Assembly (NCBI RefSeq): GCF_022869865.1
Contig: NZ_CP094984.1
Coordinates: 2,232,001 to 2,296,000, forward strand
DNA: 64,000 bases
Direction: 5' to 3'
DNA from: Arthrobacter zhangbolii
Lineage (GTDB): Bacteria; Actinomycetota; Actinomycetes; Actinomycetales; Micrococcaceae
A model generated the notes under the pieces. The model made no database searches. It was not told where the DNA came from and worked only from the letters and a program-made list of their open reading frames with translations. Positions 56,578 through 64,000 of the stretch are shown piece after piece. Both the position numbers and the translations under genes were made by a program. The number at the start of each line of letters is the position of its first letter. Position 1 is the first letter of the stretch.

Positions 56578-56661
56578 GCCGGTACCCCTCGTTGAGATCT
56601 TGTGCTGCGTTCCTTAAGGGAACCAGCCCGCGGAGCCGGCGGTCCAGCTTTTCAACTTGCA

Positions 56662-56676
56662 TCTCAGATAGTGAGA
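56662..56676. promoter_or_regulatory. Palindrome, probable IclR-regulator operator
   Basis: TCTCA-GATAG-TGAGA, a perfect 5-bp inverted repeat, in the 114-base leuC/iclR spacer, 16 bases before the regulator's ATG and about 85 from leuC. On the plus strand it lies between TTGCAT and CAGTAT, which could be the -35 and -10 (17-base spacing) of a leaderless promoter. Confidence 0.55.
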
Positions 56677-56691
56677 CGGCAGTATCAGTGT

Positions 56692-57411
56692 ATGGACACT
56701 GCAAGCGGGGTAGGCGTTATCGACAAGGCGGCAATGGTGCTGGATGCACTTGAAGCGGGACCGACCACCCTTGCACAGCTGGTGTCTGCCACCGGGCTTG
56801 CCCGCCCCACCGTGCACCGGCTGGCATTGGCGCTGGTCCACCACCGTCTGGTGGGACGCGATATCCAGGGCCGCTTTGTCCTGGGCGGACGCCTCGTGGA
56901 GCTGGCCTCCGCCGCCGGAGAGGACCGGCTCATCGCCTCCGCCGGGCCCGTATTGCTGCAGCTGCGCGATATCACCGGCGAAAGCTCTCAGGTATTCCGC
57001 CGGCAGGGTGAATGGCGGGTGTGTGTCGCCTCAGCAGAGCGGCCCATCGGCCTCCGCGACACCATCCCCGTGGGCACCCAGCTCTCCATGAAGGCCGGCT
57101 CGGCCGCCCAGTGCCTGCTGGCGTGGGAGGACCACGACCGCCTGCTGGAGGGGCTGCACAATGCCCGCTTCACCCCCACCGTGCTGGCCGGCGTGCGGCG
57201 CCGCGGGTGGGCCCAGAGCCTGGGCGAACGCGAACCCGGCGTTGCCTCGGTTTCGGCTCCCGTGCGTGGACCGTCCGGCCGGGTGATCGCCGCTGTGTCG
57301 ATTTCCGGCCCGATCGAACGCCTGACCCGCCAGCCCGGACGTATCCACGCCGAAGTGGTAGCCAAGGCCGGCGCCCAGCTCACCGAGGCGCTGCGCAAGA
57401 ACGCGGACTAG
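56692..57411 (+). CDS. IclR-family regulator of leuCD (NdgR/LtbR-like)
   Basis: 239 residues from the ATG at 56692; longer forms would run into the divergent leuC promoter. N-terminal winged helix (VIDKAAMVLDALEAGPTTLAQLVSATGLARPTVHRLALALVHHRLV), then the IclR effector domain (LRDTIPVGTQLSMKAGSAAQCLLAWED, GVASVSAPVRGPSGRVIAAVSISGP). Divergence from leuCD matches NdgR (Streptomyces) and LtbR (Corynebacterium), regulators of leucine genes. No ribosome site precedes the ATG, so the mRNA may be leaderless. Confidence 0.9.
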   Translation: MDTASGVGVIDKAAMVLDALEAGPTTLAQLVSATGLARPTVHRLALALVHHRLVGRDIQGRFVLGGRLVELASAAGEDRLIASAGPVLLQLRDITGESSQVFRRQGEWRVCVASAERPIGLRDTIPVGTQLSMKAGSAAQCLLAWEDHDRLLEGLHNARFTPTVLAGVRRRGWAQSLGEREPGVASVSAPVRGPSGRVIAAVSISGPIERLTRQPGRIHAEVVAKAGAQLTEALRKNAD

Positions 57412-57447
57412 GCCTATTCTGGGAGCCTCCAATGCACGGGAGGCACC

Positions 57448-57870
57448 ATGAAGCGGATGCGTGTGCTGTGGAACATTGTCCGGGTGACCAACGCGGATTA
57501 CGTGCTCTACGGCTTCCTGATTGCCCTTGGCACCGCGGCTTTGTTGCTGCCCCGGTTCGAGCCCGGCATTCCGGATTTCGGGGACAGCCTCTGGTACCTC
57601 TTCAGTTCCTTTACCACCATCGGGTTCGGAGACTATGTAGCGGTCACCTTTGCCGGCCGGCTGATAACCGTAGTGGTGGCGCTCTACGGCATCCTGGTGG
57701 TCGCCCTGCTGACCGGCATCATTGTGGGCTTCTACAATGAACTGCTCCGAATCCGCTCCCGAACCTCGCTGAACGATCTCGTGGATGAGCTTGAGCACCT
57801 CCCGGACCTGTCCCGGGACGAGCTGGAATCCCTGGCCCGACGTATCCGGGAGCGGCATATCCTGCGCTGA
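57448..57870 (+). CDS. Two-helix potassium channel
   Basis: 140 residues, ATG after GGGAGG. Helix about 18-38 (YGFLIALGTAALLLPRF), pore loop with the selectivity filter TTIGFGDY near 65, second helix about 75-103 (ITVVVALYGILVVALLTGIIV) and a charged C-terminal tail (about 110-140) that may form a tetramerisation coiled coil. No RCK/TrkA domain. Filter TIGFGDY is the classical K+ signature. Confidence 0.88.
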   Translation: MKRMRVLWNIVRVTNADYVLYGFLIALGTAALLLPRFEPGIPDFGDSLWYLFSSFTTIGFGDYVAVTFAGRLITVVVALYGILVVALLTGIIVGFYNELLRIRSRTSLNDLVDELEHLPDLSRDELESLARRIRERHILR

Positions 57871-57898
57871 CCGGCTGGATCAGTTTGGCCCGGAAGGA

Positions 57899-58912
57899 TC
57901 ATCCGGCGAAGTGGTCCCAGCCCGTGGTCTGTGGAGCCACGCCGCCTACCGTTACACCGCCGCCGTCCTGCACAATGCCCATCCGGACAAATCCTTTGGG
58001 CAGCACGGCACCGGGCGGGAATGTGGCCAGCAGGCCATGATCCTCTCCCCCGCCCAGCACCCAGTCCAATGGATCGGCTCCCAGCCGCGCTGCTGCGGGG
58101 GCGAGCAGTTCGGCACGGGTACGGACGTACTCCGCGTCCAAGTCGATTCCGACGCCCGATGCCAGGGCTATTCGGCCGGCGTCCCGCACCAGCCCGTCGG
58201 AAACGTCCAGCATCGCCGTTGCGCCCGCCGCCGCCGCCCGCGGGCCCAGGTGTATCGGCGGATGCGGCCGGTTCTGGGACGCGACCAGGGTGGCAAGAAG
58301 CTGGTCCGGCTCTTCCCGGACGGTTGAATAGTCCAGACTGCTCTCCAGCACCGCCAGCCCACCGGCTGCGGCCCCCAACGCTCCGGTAAAGGCCAGGACG
58401 TCGCCGGGCCTCGCTCCGGAGCGAAGGACGGGTGCCCGCCCTTCGAGGTCACCGGTCACGGCTGCGGTGACAACAATCTGGCTGCCGCGGCCGAGGTCTC
58501 CGCCCACAACCGAGCACCGCCCGGTATCGAACATCAAGGACGTCACTGCCCCTGCGAGGCCGCTGGCCAGGTCCTCCACCCACGCGACCTCAGTGCTTCC
58601 GGGCAGGGTCAGGCTGACCACGAGGGAAGTGGGCACAGCACCCATGGCATTGATGTCGGAGAGATTCTGGGCTGCGCATTTCCAGCCGACTGTGTATCCG
58701 CCGGTACGGTAGCCCGAGGGCCACAGCAGGCGGAAATCCGCATCCTGAACCAGGGTGTCGATGGAGATCACCGTACGACCGTCGGGGGCGGCGATCACCG
58801 CGGCGTCATCGCCGGGACCAATGAGGGCGGTGGTGGGACCGAGCCTGGGGAAGATCCGTTCCAGCAGTGCTTTCTCATCGAGCTGCTCCACGGTCAGGAT
58901 GTCAGACGGCAC
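57899..58912 (-). CDS. thiL: Thiamine-monophosphate kinase
   Basis: 337 residues, GTG start. Phosphorylates thiamine monophosphate to the diphosphate. IGPGDDAAVIA, ISIDTLVQDADFRLLWPSGYRTGGYTVGWKCAAQNLSDINAMGAVP, GGDLGRGSQIVVT, GGGEDHGLLATFP: all ThiL/AIR-synthase-fold motifs. In relatives thiL is usually next to ddl/DUF3515 and rpmB; here it follows the K+ channel and lies about 9 kb from ddl. Confidence 0.95.
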   Translation of the reverse strand: MPSDILTVEQLDEKALLERIFPRLGPTTALIGPGDDAAVIAAPDGRTVISIDTLVQDADFRLLWPSGYRTGGYTVGWKCAAQNLSDINAMGAVPTSLVVSLTLPGSTEVAWVEDLASGLAGAVTSLMFDTGRCSVVGGDLGRGSQIVVTAAVTGDLEGRAPVLRSGARPGDVLAFTGALGAAAGGLAVLESSLDYSTVREEPDQLLATLVASQNRPHPPIHLGPRAAAAGATAMLDVSDGLVRDAGRIALASGVGIDLDAEYVRTRAELLAPAAARLGADPLDWVLGGGEDHGLLATFPPGAVLPKGFVRMGIVQDGGGVTVGGVAPQTTGWDHFAG

Positions 58913-58971
58913 GGGCTCTTCCTTTGGTTTCCGCCGGGGTTGGTCTTTGAAATTACCATGGCGGCTTAACG

Positions 58972-59007
58972 AAAAAGCCGGCCCCGGACATGTTGTCCGG
59001 AACCGGC
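58972..59007 (-). terminator. Intrinsic terminator after tRNA-Glu
   Basis: A long stem: outer GCCGG/CCGGC and inner CCGGACA/TGTCCGG with a TGT loop, followed by TTTTT on the minus strand, 4 bases past the tRNA end. A strong intrinsic terminator. Confidence 0.88.
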
Positions 59008-59010
59008 TGA

Positions 59011-59086
59011 TGGTGACCCCAGCGGGATTCGAACCCGCGTTATCGCCGTGAGAGGGCGACGTACTAGGCCGCTATACGATGGGGCC
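59011..59086 (-). tRNA. tRNA-Glu (anticodon CTC)
   Basis: 76 bases with encoded CCA. Acceptor GGCCCCA pairs with TGGGGTC, anticodon loop CTCTCAC (CTC), T arm with GGTTCGAATCC. Reads GAG codons. The glutamyl-tRNA synthetase gene is about 1 kb away on the same strand. Confidence 0.95.
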
Positions 59087-59160
59087 GGGTACAGTGCTCC
59101 AAGCACTCCACGCGTCCGTCTTTGATACATCGGACGGGAGTGAGCCTGTGCACTTCCTTT

Positions 59161-59205
59161 GCCGGTTTCGAAGAACCGGCCTGAAGAGTATTTCATATTC
59201 TTCAG
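59161..59205 (-). terminator. Two consecutive hairpins between tRNA-Gln and tRNA-Glu
   Basis: GCCGGTT/AACCGGC (7 bp, 6-base loop) and CTGAAGAGTAT/ATATTCTTCAG (11 bp with one G-T pair) lie back to back, downstream of tRNA-Gln. No clear U-tract follows, so they may be processing structures as much as a terminator. Confidence 0.55.
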
Positions 59206-59245
59206 ATGGACACCAATCGGGCATTTTGCCGCGTATTGGTTACCG

Positions 59246-59317
59246 CTGGGATACCAGGACTCGAACCTAGAATGACGGTACCAGAAACCGTTGTGTTGCC
59301 AATTACACCATATCCCA
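59246..59317 (-). tRNA. tRNA-Gln (anticodon CTG)
   Basis: 72 bases, CCA not encoded. Acceptor TGGGATA pairs with TATCCCA, anticodon loop TTCTGGT (CTG), T arm GGTTCGAGTCC. Reads CAG codons. Confidence 0.95.
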
Positions 59318-59339
59318 ATGTGCTTCAAGCTACGCTCTT

Positions 59340-59377
59340 GCGGGTTTCCCCGCGGCGTTCCTTTGGGGTTCAACCCC
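59340..59377. terminator. Hairpins between the HAD gene and tRNA-Gln
   Basis: GCGGG-TTTC-CCCGC at 59340-59353 and GGGGTT-C-AACCCC at 59365-59377. They lie after the HAD stop and before tRNA-Gln on the minus strand; no U-tract follows, so termination is uncertain. Confidence 0.45.
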
Positions 59378-59452
59378 TCAGCACGAGTTATTACTATACA
59401 CGGCTTTCGGAGCAAGTACAAAACCGGCTCCTTGTCCGATCCGGGGCACCTG

Positions 59453-60184
59453 TCAGAGCAGGCCAAGAACCTCCATCAGCGTGCCAACCGTGAACACCCC
59501 GGCGGGGACCGCCGTATTGTCTCCCCGCACCGGTGAGGGGTTGTCCTCGCGGTCCAGCCAGACGCCGGTCAGGCCGGCGTCGTGGGCGCCGATGGCGTCC
59601 ACAATCAGGTTGTCCCCCACATACGCCGTCCGTGCCGGCAGGCTGCCGACGAGCCGCGCTCCTTCGTGGAAGATAGCCGGGTCCGGTTTGGCGGCACCAA
59701 CGGTATCGATGCCCACCAGCACCCGGAGCCGCTCCAGTCCGGCGGCGTCCAGCTTGGCACGCTGGTAATCGTGGACGTTGTTACTGACCGCCCCATAGGC
59801 GATGCCCCGTTCATCCAATGCGTCCAGCAGCGGAACCACGTCATCAAAGGCGCAGAAATGACGGGGAAGTATCTGCTCATAGGCATCGTTCCAGGCCCTC
59901 GCGGCATCGCTGTCCAGCGGTGCCAATCCAGCCCGTTCGCGGGCATGCTGCAGCCGGAGCACCCGCTGGTCGGCGAAGCTCAGGTGCCCGGCAAGGTAAG
60001 CGTCGTAGTGACCCTGCGGGTCGGCGGCGAACAGGGACGTATACGCGTCCCAATCCGCCGCCGTGAAATGTGCCAGGTCTTCCGCACTGACTGCCTGCAG
60101 CGTGGTGCCCATGGCAGCCTGCAGGTCCACCAGTGTTTCATCAATGTCGAACAGCACCGCGTCGACAGACCTGGCCATCCTCAT
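59453..60184 (-). CDS. HAD-family phosphatase
   Basis: About 243 residues from the ATG at 60184, 4 bases after the gltX stop; an ATG 6 bases further on is equally possible. Motif I VLFDIDETLVDL, cap region to about 110, motif II VSNN, Lys in GAAKPDPAIF, motif III YVGDNLIVDAIGAHDAGL. Fits subclass I sugar-phosphate/phosphoglycolate phosphatases; substrate unknown. Likely cotranscribed with gltX. Confidence 0.88.
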   Translation of the reverse strand: MRMARSVDAVLFDIDETLVDLQAAMGTTLQAVSAEDLAHFTAADWDAYTSLFAADPQGHYDAYLAGHLSFADQRVLRLQHARERAGLAPLDSDAARAWNDAYEQILPRHFCAFDDVVPLLDALDERGIAYGAVSNNVHDYQRAKLDAAGLERLRVLVGIDTVGAAKPDPAIFHEGARLVGSLPARTAYVGDNLIVDAIGAHDAGLTGVWLDREDNPSPVRGDNTAVPAGVFTVGTLMEVLGLL

Positions 60185-60188
60185 GTCC

Positions 60189-61706
60189 CTACGCGGCGGC
60201 GCGGAAGGAACGAATCCGGGCCAAGGAGGAGTCCCGGCCAAGGATAACCATGGACTCGAACAGCGGCGGTGAAATGCGGCGTCCGGAAATGGCAGTACGC
60301 ACAGGTCCGAAGGCCAGCCGCGGCTTGATGCCCATCTCTTCCACCAGAGCCTGGCGCAGTGCCGCCTGGATGTTTTCCGCGGTCCACTCCTCCACTCCGT
60401 CCAGAGCGGTCAGTGCCGCATCTAGCACCTCGGCCAGGTTAGCCGGGAGGCCCTTGCGCGCGTCGTCGGCAACGTCAACGGCGTCGTCGGCCTTGAAGAG
60501 GAACCCGAGCATGTCCGGAGCCTCGCCGAGCAGCGTGATCCTTTCCTGGACCAGCGGGGCGGCTTCGGTGAGGATTTCCTCTTCCCGGGCGGTCAGAGTC
60601 TCCCCCACCAGGCCGGCGTGCTGCAGGTACGGGACCAGCCGGTTGCGGAAGTCTTCGGCCTCGAGCATCCGCACGTGTGTGCCGTTGATGGCTTCGGCCT
60701 TCTTCAAATCGAACCGCGCCGGGTTGGCCAGCACGTCGTGGATGTCGAAGTTTTCCACCAGCTGCTGCACGGTGAAGATATCCTCATCCGCGGACAGCGA
60801 CCAGCCCAGCAGGGACAGGTAGTTCAGCAGGCCTTCGGGGATAAAACCGCGTTCGCGGTGCAGGAAGAGGCTGGACTCCGGATCGCGCTTGGACAGCTTC
60901 TTATTGCCGGCGCCCATCACGTAGGGCAGGTGCCCGAACAGCGGCATGTATTCGGCAACGCCGACGTCGATCAGTGCCCGGTAGAGGGCAATCTGGCGGG
61001 GCGTGGAGGACAGCAGGTCCTCGCCGCGCAGCACGTGGGTGATCCCCATCAGGGCATCGTCCACCGGGTTCACGAGGGTGTAGAGCGGGGCACCGTTGGC
61101 GCGGACCACCACAAAGTCGGGAACCGTGCCGGCCTTGAACGTGATGTCGCCGCGCACCAAGTCAGTGAAGGTAATGTCCTCGTCCGGCATCCGCACGCGC
61201 AGCACCGGGGAACGGCCTTCGGCTTTGAAGGCTTCGATCTGTTCGGGCGTCAGATCGCGGTCATAGTTGTCATAGCCGAGCTTGATGTCGCGGCCAGCAG
61301 CACGGTGGCGCGCCTCAATCTCCTCCGGCGTGGAGTAGGACTCGTAGACGTAACCGGCGTCGCGCAGCTTGGCAATAACATCCTGGTAGATCTCACCCCG
61401 CTGGGACTGGCGGTACGGCTCGTGCGGGCCGCCCACTTCCACGCCTTCATCCCAGGTGATGCCGAGCCACTTCAGCGCGTCGAGGAGCTGGAGGTAGCTT
61501 TCCTCGCTGTCACGGGCGGTATCCGTGTCTTCGATGCGGAACACCATGGTGCCCTTGGTGTGCTTGGCGTAGGCCCAGTTGAACAGGGCGGTCCGGATCA
61601 GGCCGACGTGCGGGGTGCCCGTGGGGGACGGGCAGAAACGCACGCGCACGGGCGTGGCATCGGTAACGGTGGGAAGGTCAGCTAAGGGTGTGGGCGCATT
61701 AGTCAT
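60189..61706 (-). CDS. gltX: Glutamyl-tRNA synthetase
   Basis: 505 residues from the ATG at 61706 ([16 protein letters not shown]). Class I signatures: [13 protein letters not shown] (HIGH-like) near 25 and KLSKRD (KMSKS-like) near 255. Discriminating GluRS as in actinobacteria. The longer frame up to 61817 is not needed. Confidence 0.96.
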   Translation of the reverse strand: MTNAPTPLADLPTVTDATPVRVRFCPSPTGTPHVGLIRTALFNWAYAKHTKGTMVFRIEDTDTARDSEESYLQLLDALKWLGITWDEGVEVGGPHEPYRQSQRGEIYQDVIAKLRDAGYVYESYSTPEEIEARHRAAGRDIKLGYDNYDRDLTPEQIEAFKAEGRSPVLRVRMPDEDITFTDLVRGDITFKAGTVPDFVVVRANGAPLYTLVNPVDDALMGITHVLRGEDLLSSTPRQIALYRALIDVGVAEYMPLFGHLPYVMGAGNKKLSKRDPESSLFLHRERGFIPEGLLNYLSLLGWSLSADEDIFTVQQLVENFDIHDVLANPARFDLKKAEAINGTHVRMLEAEDFRNRLVPYLQHAGLVGETLTAREEEILTEAAPLVQERITLLGEAPDMLGFLFKADDAVDVADDARKGLPANLAEVLDAALTALDGVEEWTAENIQAALRQALVEEMGIKPRLAFGPVRTAISGRRISPPLFESMVILGRDSSLARIRSFRAAA

Positions 61707-61746
61707 GATGCTTCCCAGTTTAGTCTCTTCTGCCTCTACGCATGGC

Positions 61747-62358
61747 CTAACGTGCGTAGGCGAGGAGCCAAAGGAAGATACCGCCGCCCGCCGCGGTGCC
61801 GGCGGCTGCCCCGGCAAGGTGCTGCAGCGGAGATCCTGCCCGCGCGCGCCGCAGGATCACGACGAGCAGTATAAGGACCACGGCAGCAGCCAGCGCTGTC
61901 CCCACCGGCCCTGTGAAGAGCAGCGCGGCCAGCGACCCGAACATGACGATGCCGGCACCGAGCGTGACATCCAGCCATGACCAGGCGGTGAATGCGTTGG
62001 CCACCAGCAGCACCATAGCGGCCGCCAGCAGCGCAAACACGGCTGCGGAAAGCGCCAGCGGCCCGTCCAGCCACAGAATGAGCCGCTGGAGCATAAAGCC
62101 CAGCGCGGCCGCGCCCAGCACTACCGGAGGCAGCGACGACGGACCGAACCGGCGCAGGTCATTGCGCTTTTTCAGGTATGCCACCAGGACCGGTGGAAAG
62201 ACTCCCAACAGCAGGGCAGCCCCGAGCCCCCAGGGAAGCGCCTGCGCCGGCGCAAAGCTGAGGAACGGAACGGCCAGGAGCGCGGCCGACCATATCAGGG
62301 CAGCCGGCGTTGCTCCGGCATGAAGCCGATGCCGGTCCCTGCCCGCTCCGCGACGCAT
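61747..62358 (-). CDS. Polytopic membrane protein of unknown function
   Basis: 203 residues. Six to seven hydrophobic helices (for example [79 protein letters not shown]) and a positively charged loop [10 protein letters not shown]. The ATG overlaps the FAH stop by one base (TGATG), so the genes are coupled. It may be related to PAP2-type membrane proteins but no catalytic motif is visible. Confidence 0.68.
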   Translation of the reverse strand: MRRGAGRDRHRLHAGATPAALIWSAALLAVPFLSFAPAQALPWGLGAALLLGVFPPVLVAYLKKRNDLRRFGPSSLPPVVLGAAALGFMLQRLILWLDGPLALSAAVFALLAAAMVLLVANAFTAWSWLDVTLGAGIVMFGSLAALLFTGPVGTALAAAVVLILLVVILRRARAGSPLQHLAGAAAGTAAGGGIFLWLLAYAR

Positions 62359-63131
62359 CAGCTGCGGACGGTGTTTACCAGCCGGCCGATTCCTTCAATG
62401 TCGACCTCAAAGCGCTGTCCGTCGCTGATGATTCCGACGCCGGCAGGCGTGCCGGTGAGGATAACGTCGCCGGGCAGCAGGGTGAAGGCCTGGGAAACGT
62501 AGGAGACCAGCTCCTTGACACCCCAGATCATCGAACTCGTGTTGCCGTCCTGCACCAGCTCGCCGTCCAGGTAACCGCGGACCTCGGTGTTCTCCGGGTC
62601 CAGTTCGGTTTCAATCCACGGACCCAGCGGGCAGGAGGTATCAAAGCCCTTGGCGCGTGCCCACTGGTCGTCGGTCCGCTGGGCGTCGCGTGCCGTCAGA
62701 TCATTGGCGCACGTGTAGCCGAAAATCACTTCGTTCACGCGTTCAACCGGGACGTCCTTGCAGATACGGCCGATGACGACGGCGAGCTCGGCTTCATAGG
62801 ACACCTCATCCGAGAACGAGGGCAGCACCACGGGATCGTTGGGTCCGATGACCGAGGTGTTGGGCTTGAGGAACATCAGCGGCGCCGGAGGGACGTCGTT
62901 GCCCATCTCCGCAGCGTGGTCGGCATAGTTGCGGCCGATACCCACCACCTTGCTGCGCGGAATAATCGGGGCCAGCAGACGTACGTCCTCGAGCTTGTGC
63001 CGCTCCCCCGTCAGCTGGACACCCGAAAAGAACGGGTCTCCCTTGATAACGGCAATTTCTTCGTTGCCTTCTTCTCCGCCGACCACGCCGTAGGCGGGGT
63101 CACTGTCCTGTACAAATCGAGCAATACGCAT
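62358..63131 (-). CDS. Fumarylacetoacetate hydrolase family protein
   Basis: 257 residues from the ATG at 63131. GIGRNYADHAAEMG, metal ligands in VSYEAELAVVIGR (Glu-x-Glu) and NDLTARDAQ, and GDVILTGTPAGVG are the FAH-fold signatures, shared by acylpyruvate hydrolases and HpcE-like decarboxylases. Substrate not assignable. The extra 18 codons upstream have no ribosome site. Confidence 0.88.
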   Translation of the reverse strand: MRIARFVQDSDPAYGVVGGEEGNEEIAVIKGDPFFSGVQLTGERHKLEDVRLLAPIIPRSKVVGIGRNYADHAAEMGNDVPPAPLMFLKPNTSVIGPNDPVVLPSFSDEVSYEAELAVVIGRICKDVPVERVNEVIFGYTCANDLTARDAQRTDDQWARAKGFDTSCPLGPWIETELDPENTEVRGYLDGELVQDGNTSSMIWGVKELVSYVSQAFTLLPGDVILTGTPAGVGIISDGQRFEVDIEGIGRLVNTVRS

Positions 63132-63262
63132 GCTTCTAAGCCTAGTGGAGAAACTGCGCCGGCATGCAGGTACGGCCACGCACACAGGACCCCTCCAGCA
63201 GAGAAGACATTCGTGATTTTGCGCACCAGGGCCGCCGGCATCCCTGGTGTGGGGTTAAACAA

Positions 63263-63296
63263 GTGAGGCCCGTACCAACACTGGTACGGGCCTCAC
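63263..63296 (-). terminator. rRNA operon terminator
   Basis: A perfect 15-bp stem (GTGAGGCCCGTACCA and its complement, loop ACAC) just past the 5S rRNA, followed on the minus strand by TTGTTT. Confidence 0.88.
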
Positions 63297-63309
63297 CCTT
63301 CACAATTTG

Positions 63310-63426
63310 TCCGGCGGTGACCTACTCTCCCACATCCTCCCGGATGCAGTACCATCGGCGCTGTGGGTCTTAGCTTCCGGGTTCGGAATGGGACCGGGCG
63401 TTTCCCCCACGCTATGACCGCCGTAA
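63310..63426 (-). rRNA. rrf: 5S ribosomal RNA
   Basis: About 117 bases. Minus-strand segments TTACGGCGGTCATAGCG at the 5' end, GGTCCCATTCCGAACCCGG in loop B/C and GGAGAGTAGGTCACCGCCGG at the 3' end are standard 5S. Ends estimated. Confidence 0.93.
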
Positions 63427-63654
63427 CCCTACTACCCGCACCCGCACAACCACCGGCCAAAAAACCGGGTGTGCAGAGGGGAAAACATTGGGTCACGAAC
63501 GTCCTTAGACGAAGTGATATTCAGTTTTTTTGTTCCACGGCCAACAACCAGGGTTGTTATCCGGGAACCACATAGTGGACGCAAGCAGCATGATCAACAA
63601 CACCCTGTACGTTGGGAAACCGTTTGAAGTCGTGTTTCCCCAGATGTTGGTGTG

Positions 63655-64000
<346 letters not shown>

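Overview
The window is high-GC chromosomal DNA of an actinobacterium. Gene content and order (smc, mutM, rnc, rpmF, DUF177, coaD, rsmD, recG, DAK2 protein on one side; ddl, gpsA, plsC, murA, leuD, leuC, IclR regulator, gltX on the other) together with the fused OleBC olefin enzyme suggest a Micrococcaceae member such as Arthrobacter in the broad sense. The genus is an inference from protein resemblance and synteny remembered from that group, not from a database search.

Layout. 1-2.8 kb: most of smc (3' part missing). 3.0-7.8 kb: a complete oleA-oleBC-oleD set for head-to-head fatty acid condensation to long-chain olefins, followed by a beta-lactamase-fold hydrolase. 8.7-10.2 kb: a DUF222/HNH (13E12-type) endonuclease gene with a perfect LexA (SOS) box lying over its start codon. 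10.4-20.3 kb: housekeeping genes for DNA repair, RNA processing, ribosome, CoA, rRNA methylation, RecG and a DAK2 protein. 20.5-48.1 kb: a large cell-surface glycopolymer locus. 48.2-57.4 kb: an LCP paralogue, a DUF3515 lipoprotein, ddl-gpsA-plsC-murA, leuCD and its divergent IclR regulator. 57.4-63.1 kb: K+ channel, thiL, tRNA-Glu, tRNA-Gln, HAD phosphatase, gltX, a membrane protein and a fumarylacetoacetate-hydrolase-family protein. 63.3-64 kb: 5S rRNA and the 3' end of 23S rRNA, all read on the minus strand.

The glycopolymer locus is the most unusual region. A tightly packed minus-strand run (many 1-26 base overlaps) encodes two GT4 glycosyltransferases, a TagGH-type ABC exporter, a CgeB-like/GT2 fusion, a WecC-type UDP-ManNAc dehydrogenase and four modular enzymes with CDP-glycerol glycerophosphotransferase (TagF-like) domains. 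These are fused in different ways to GT2, beta-rich, TPR and GT4 modules, including one 1,248-residue TPR-TagF-GT4 protein. A LicC-like nucleotidyltransferase lies among them. On the plus strand are WecB, a probable alpha/beta-hydrolase XcbB/Asp2-like protein and a GT-D-fold glycosyltransferase. An LCP ligase and a Pro-rich repeat surface protein close the set. Together they could make UDP-ManNAc and UDP-ManNAcA, build a polyol-phosphate/sugar polymer on the cytoplasmic side, export it, and attach it to peptidoglycan. No tagO, tagA, tagB or tagD was seen, so priming and CDP-polyol supply must come from elsewhere.

The locus sits between genes usually close together in related genomes (ddl/DUF3515 on one side, DAK2/recG on the other), and thiL lies outside that position. 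A second LCP protein near ddl has lost several catalytic residues. No transposase, integrase, CRISPR array or prophage was found.
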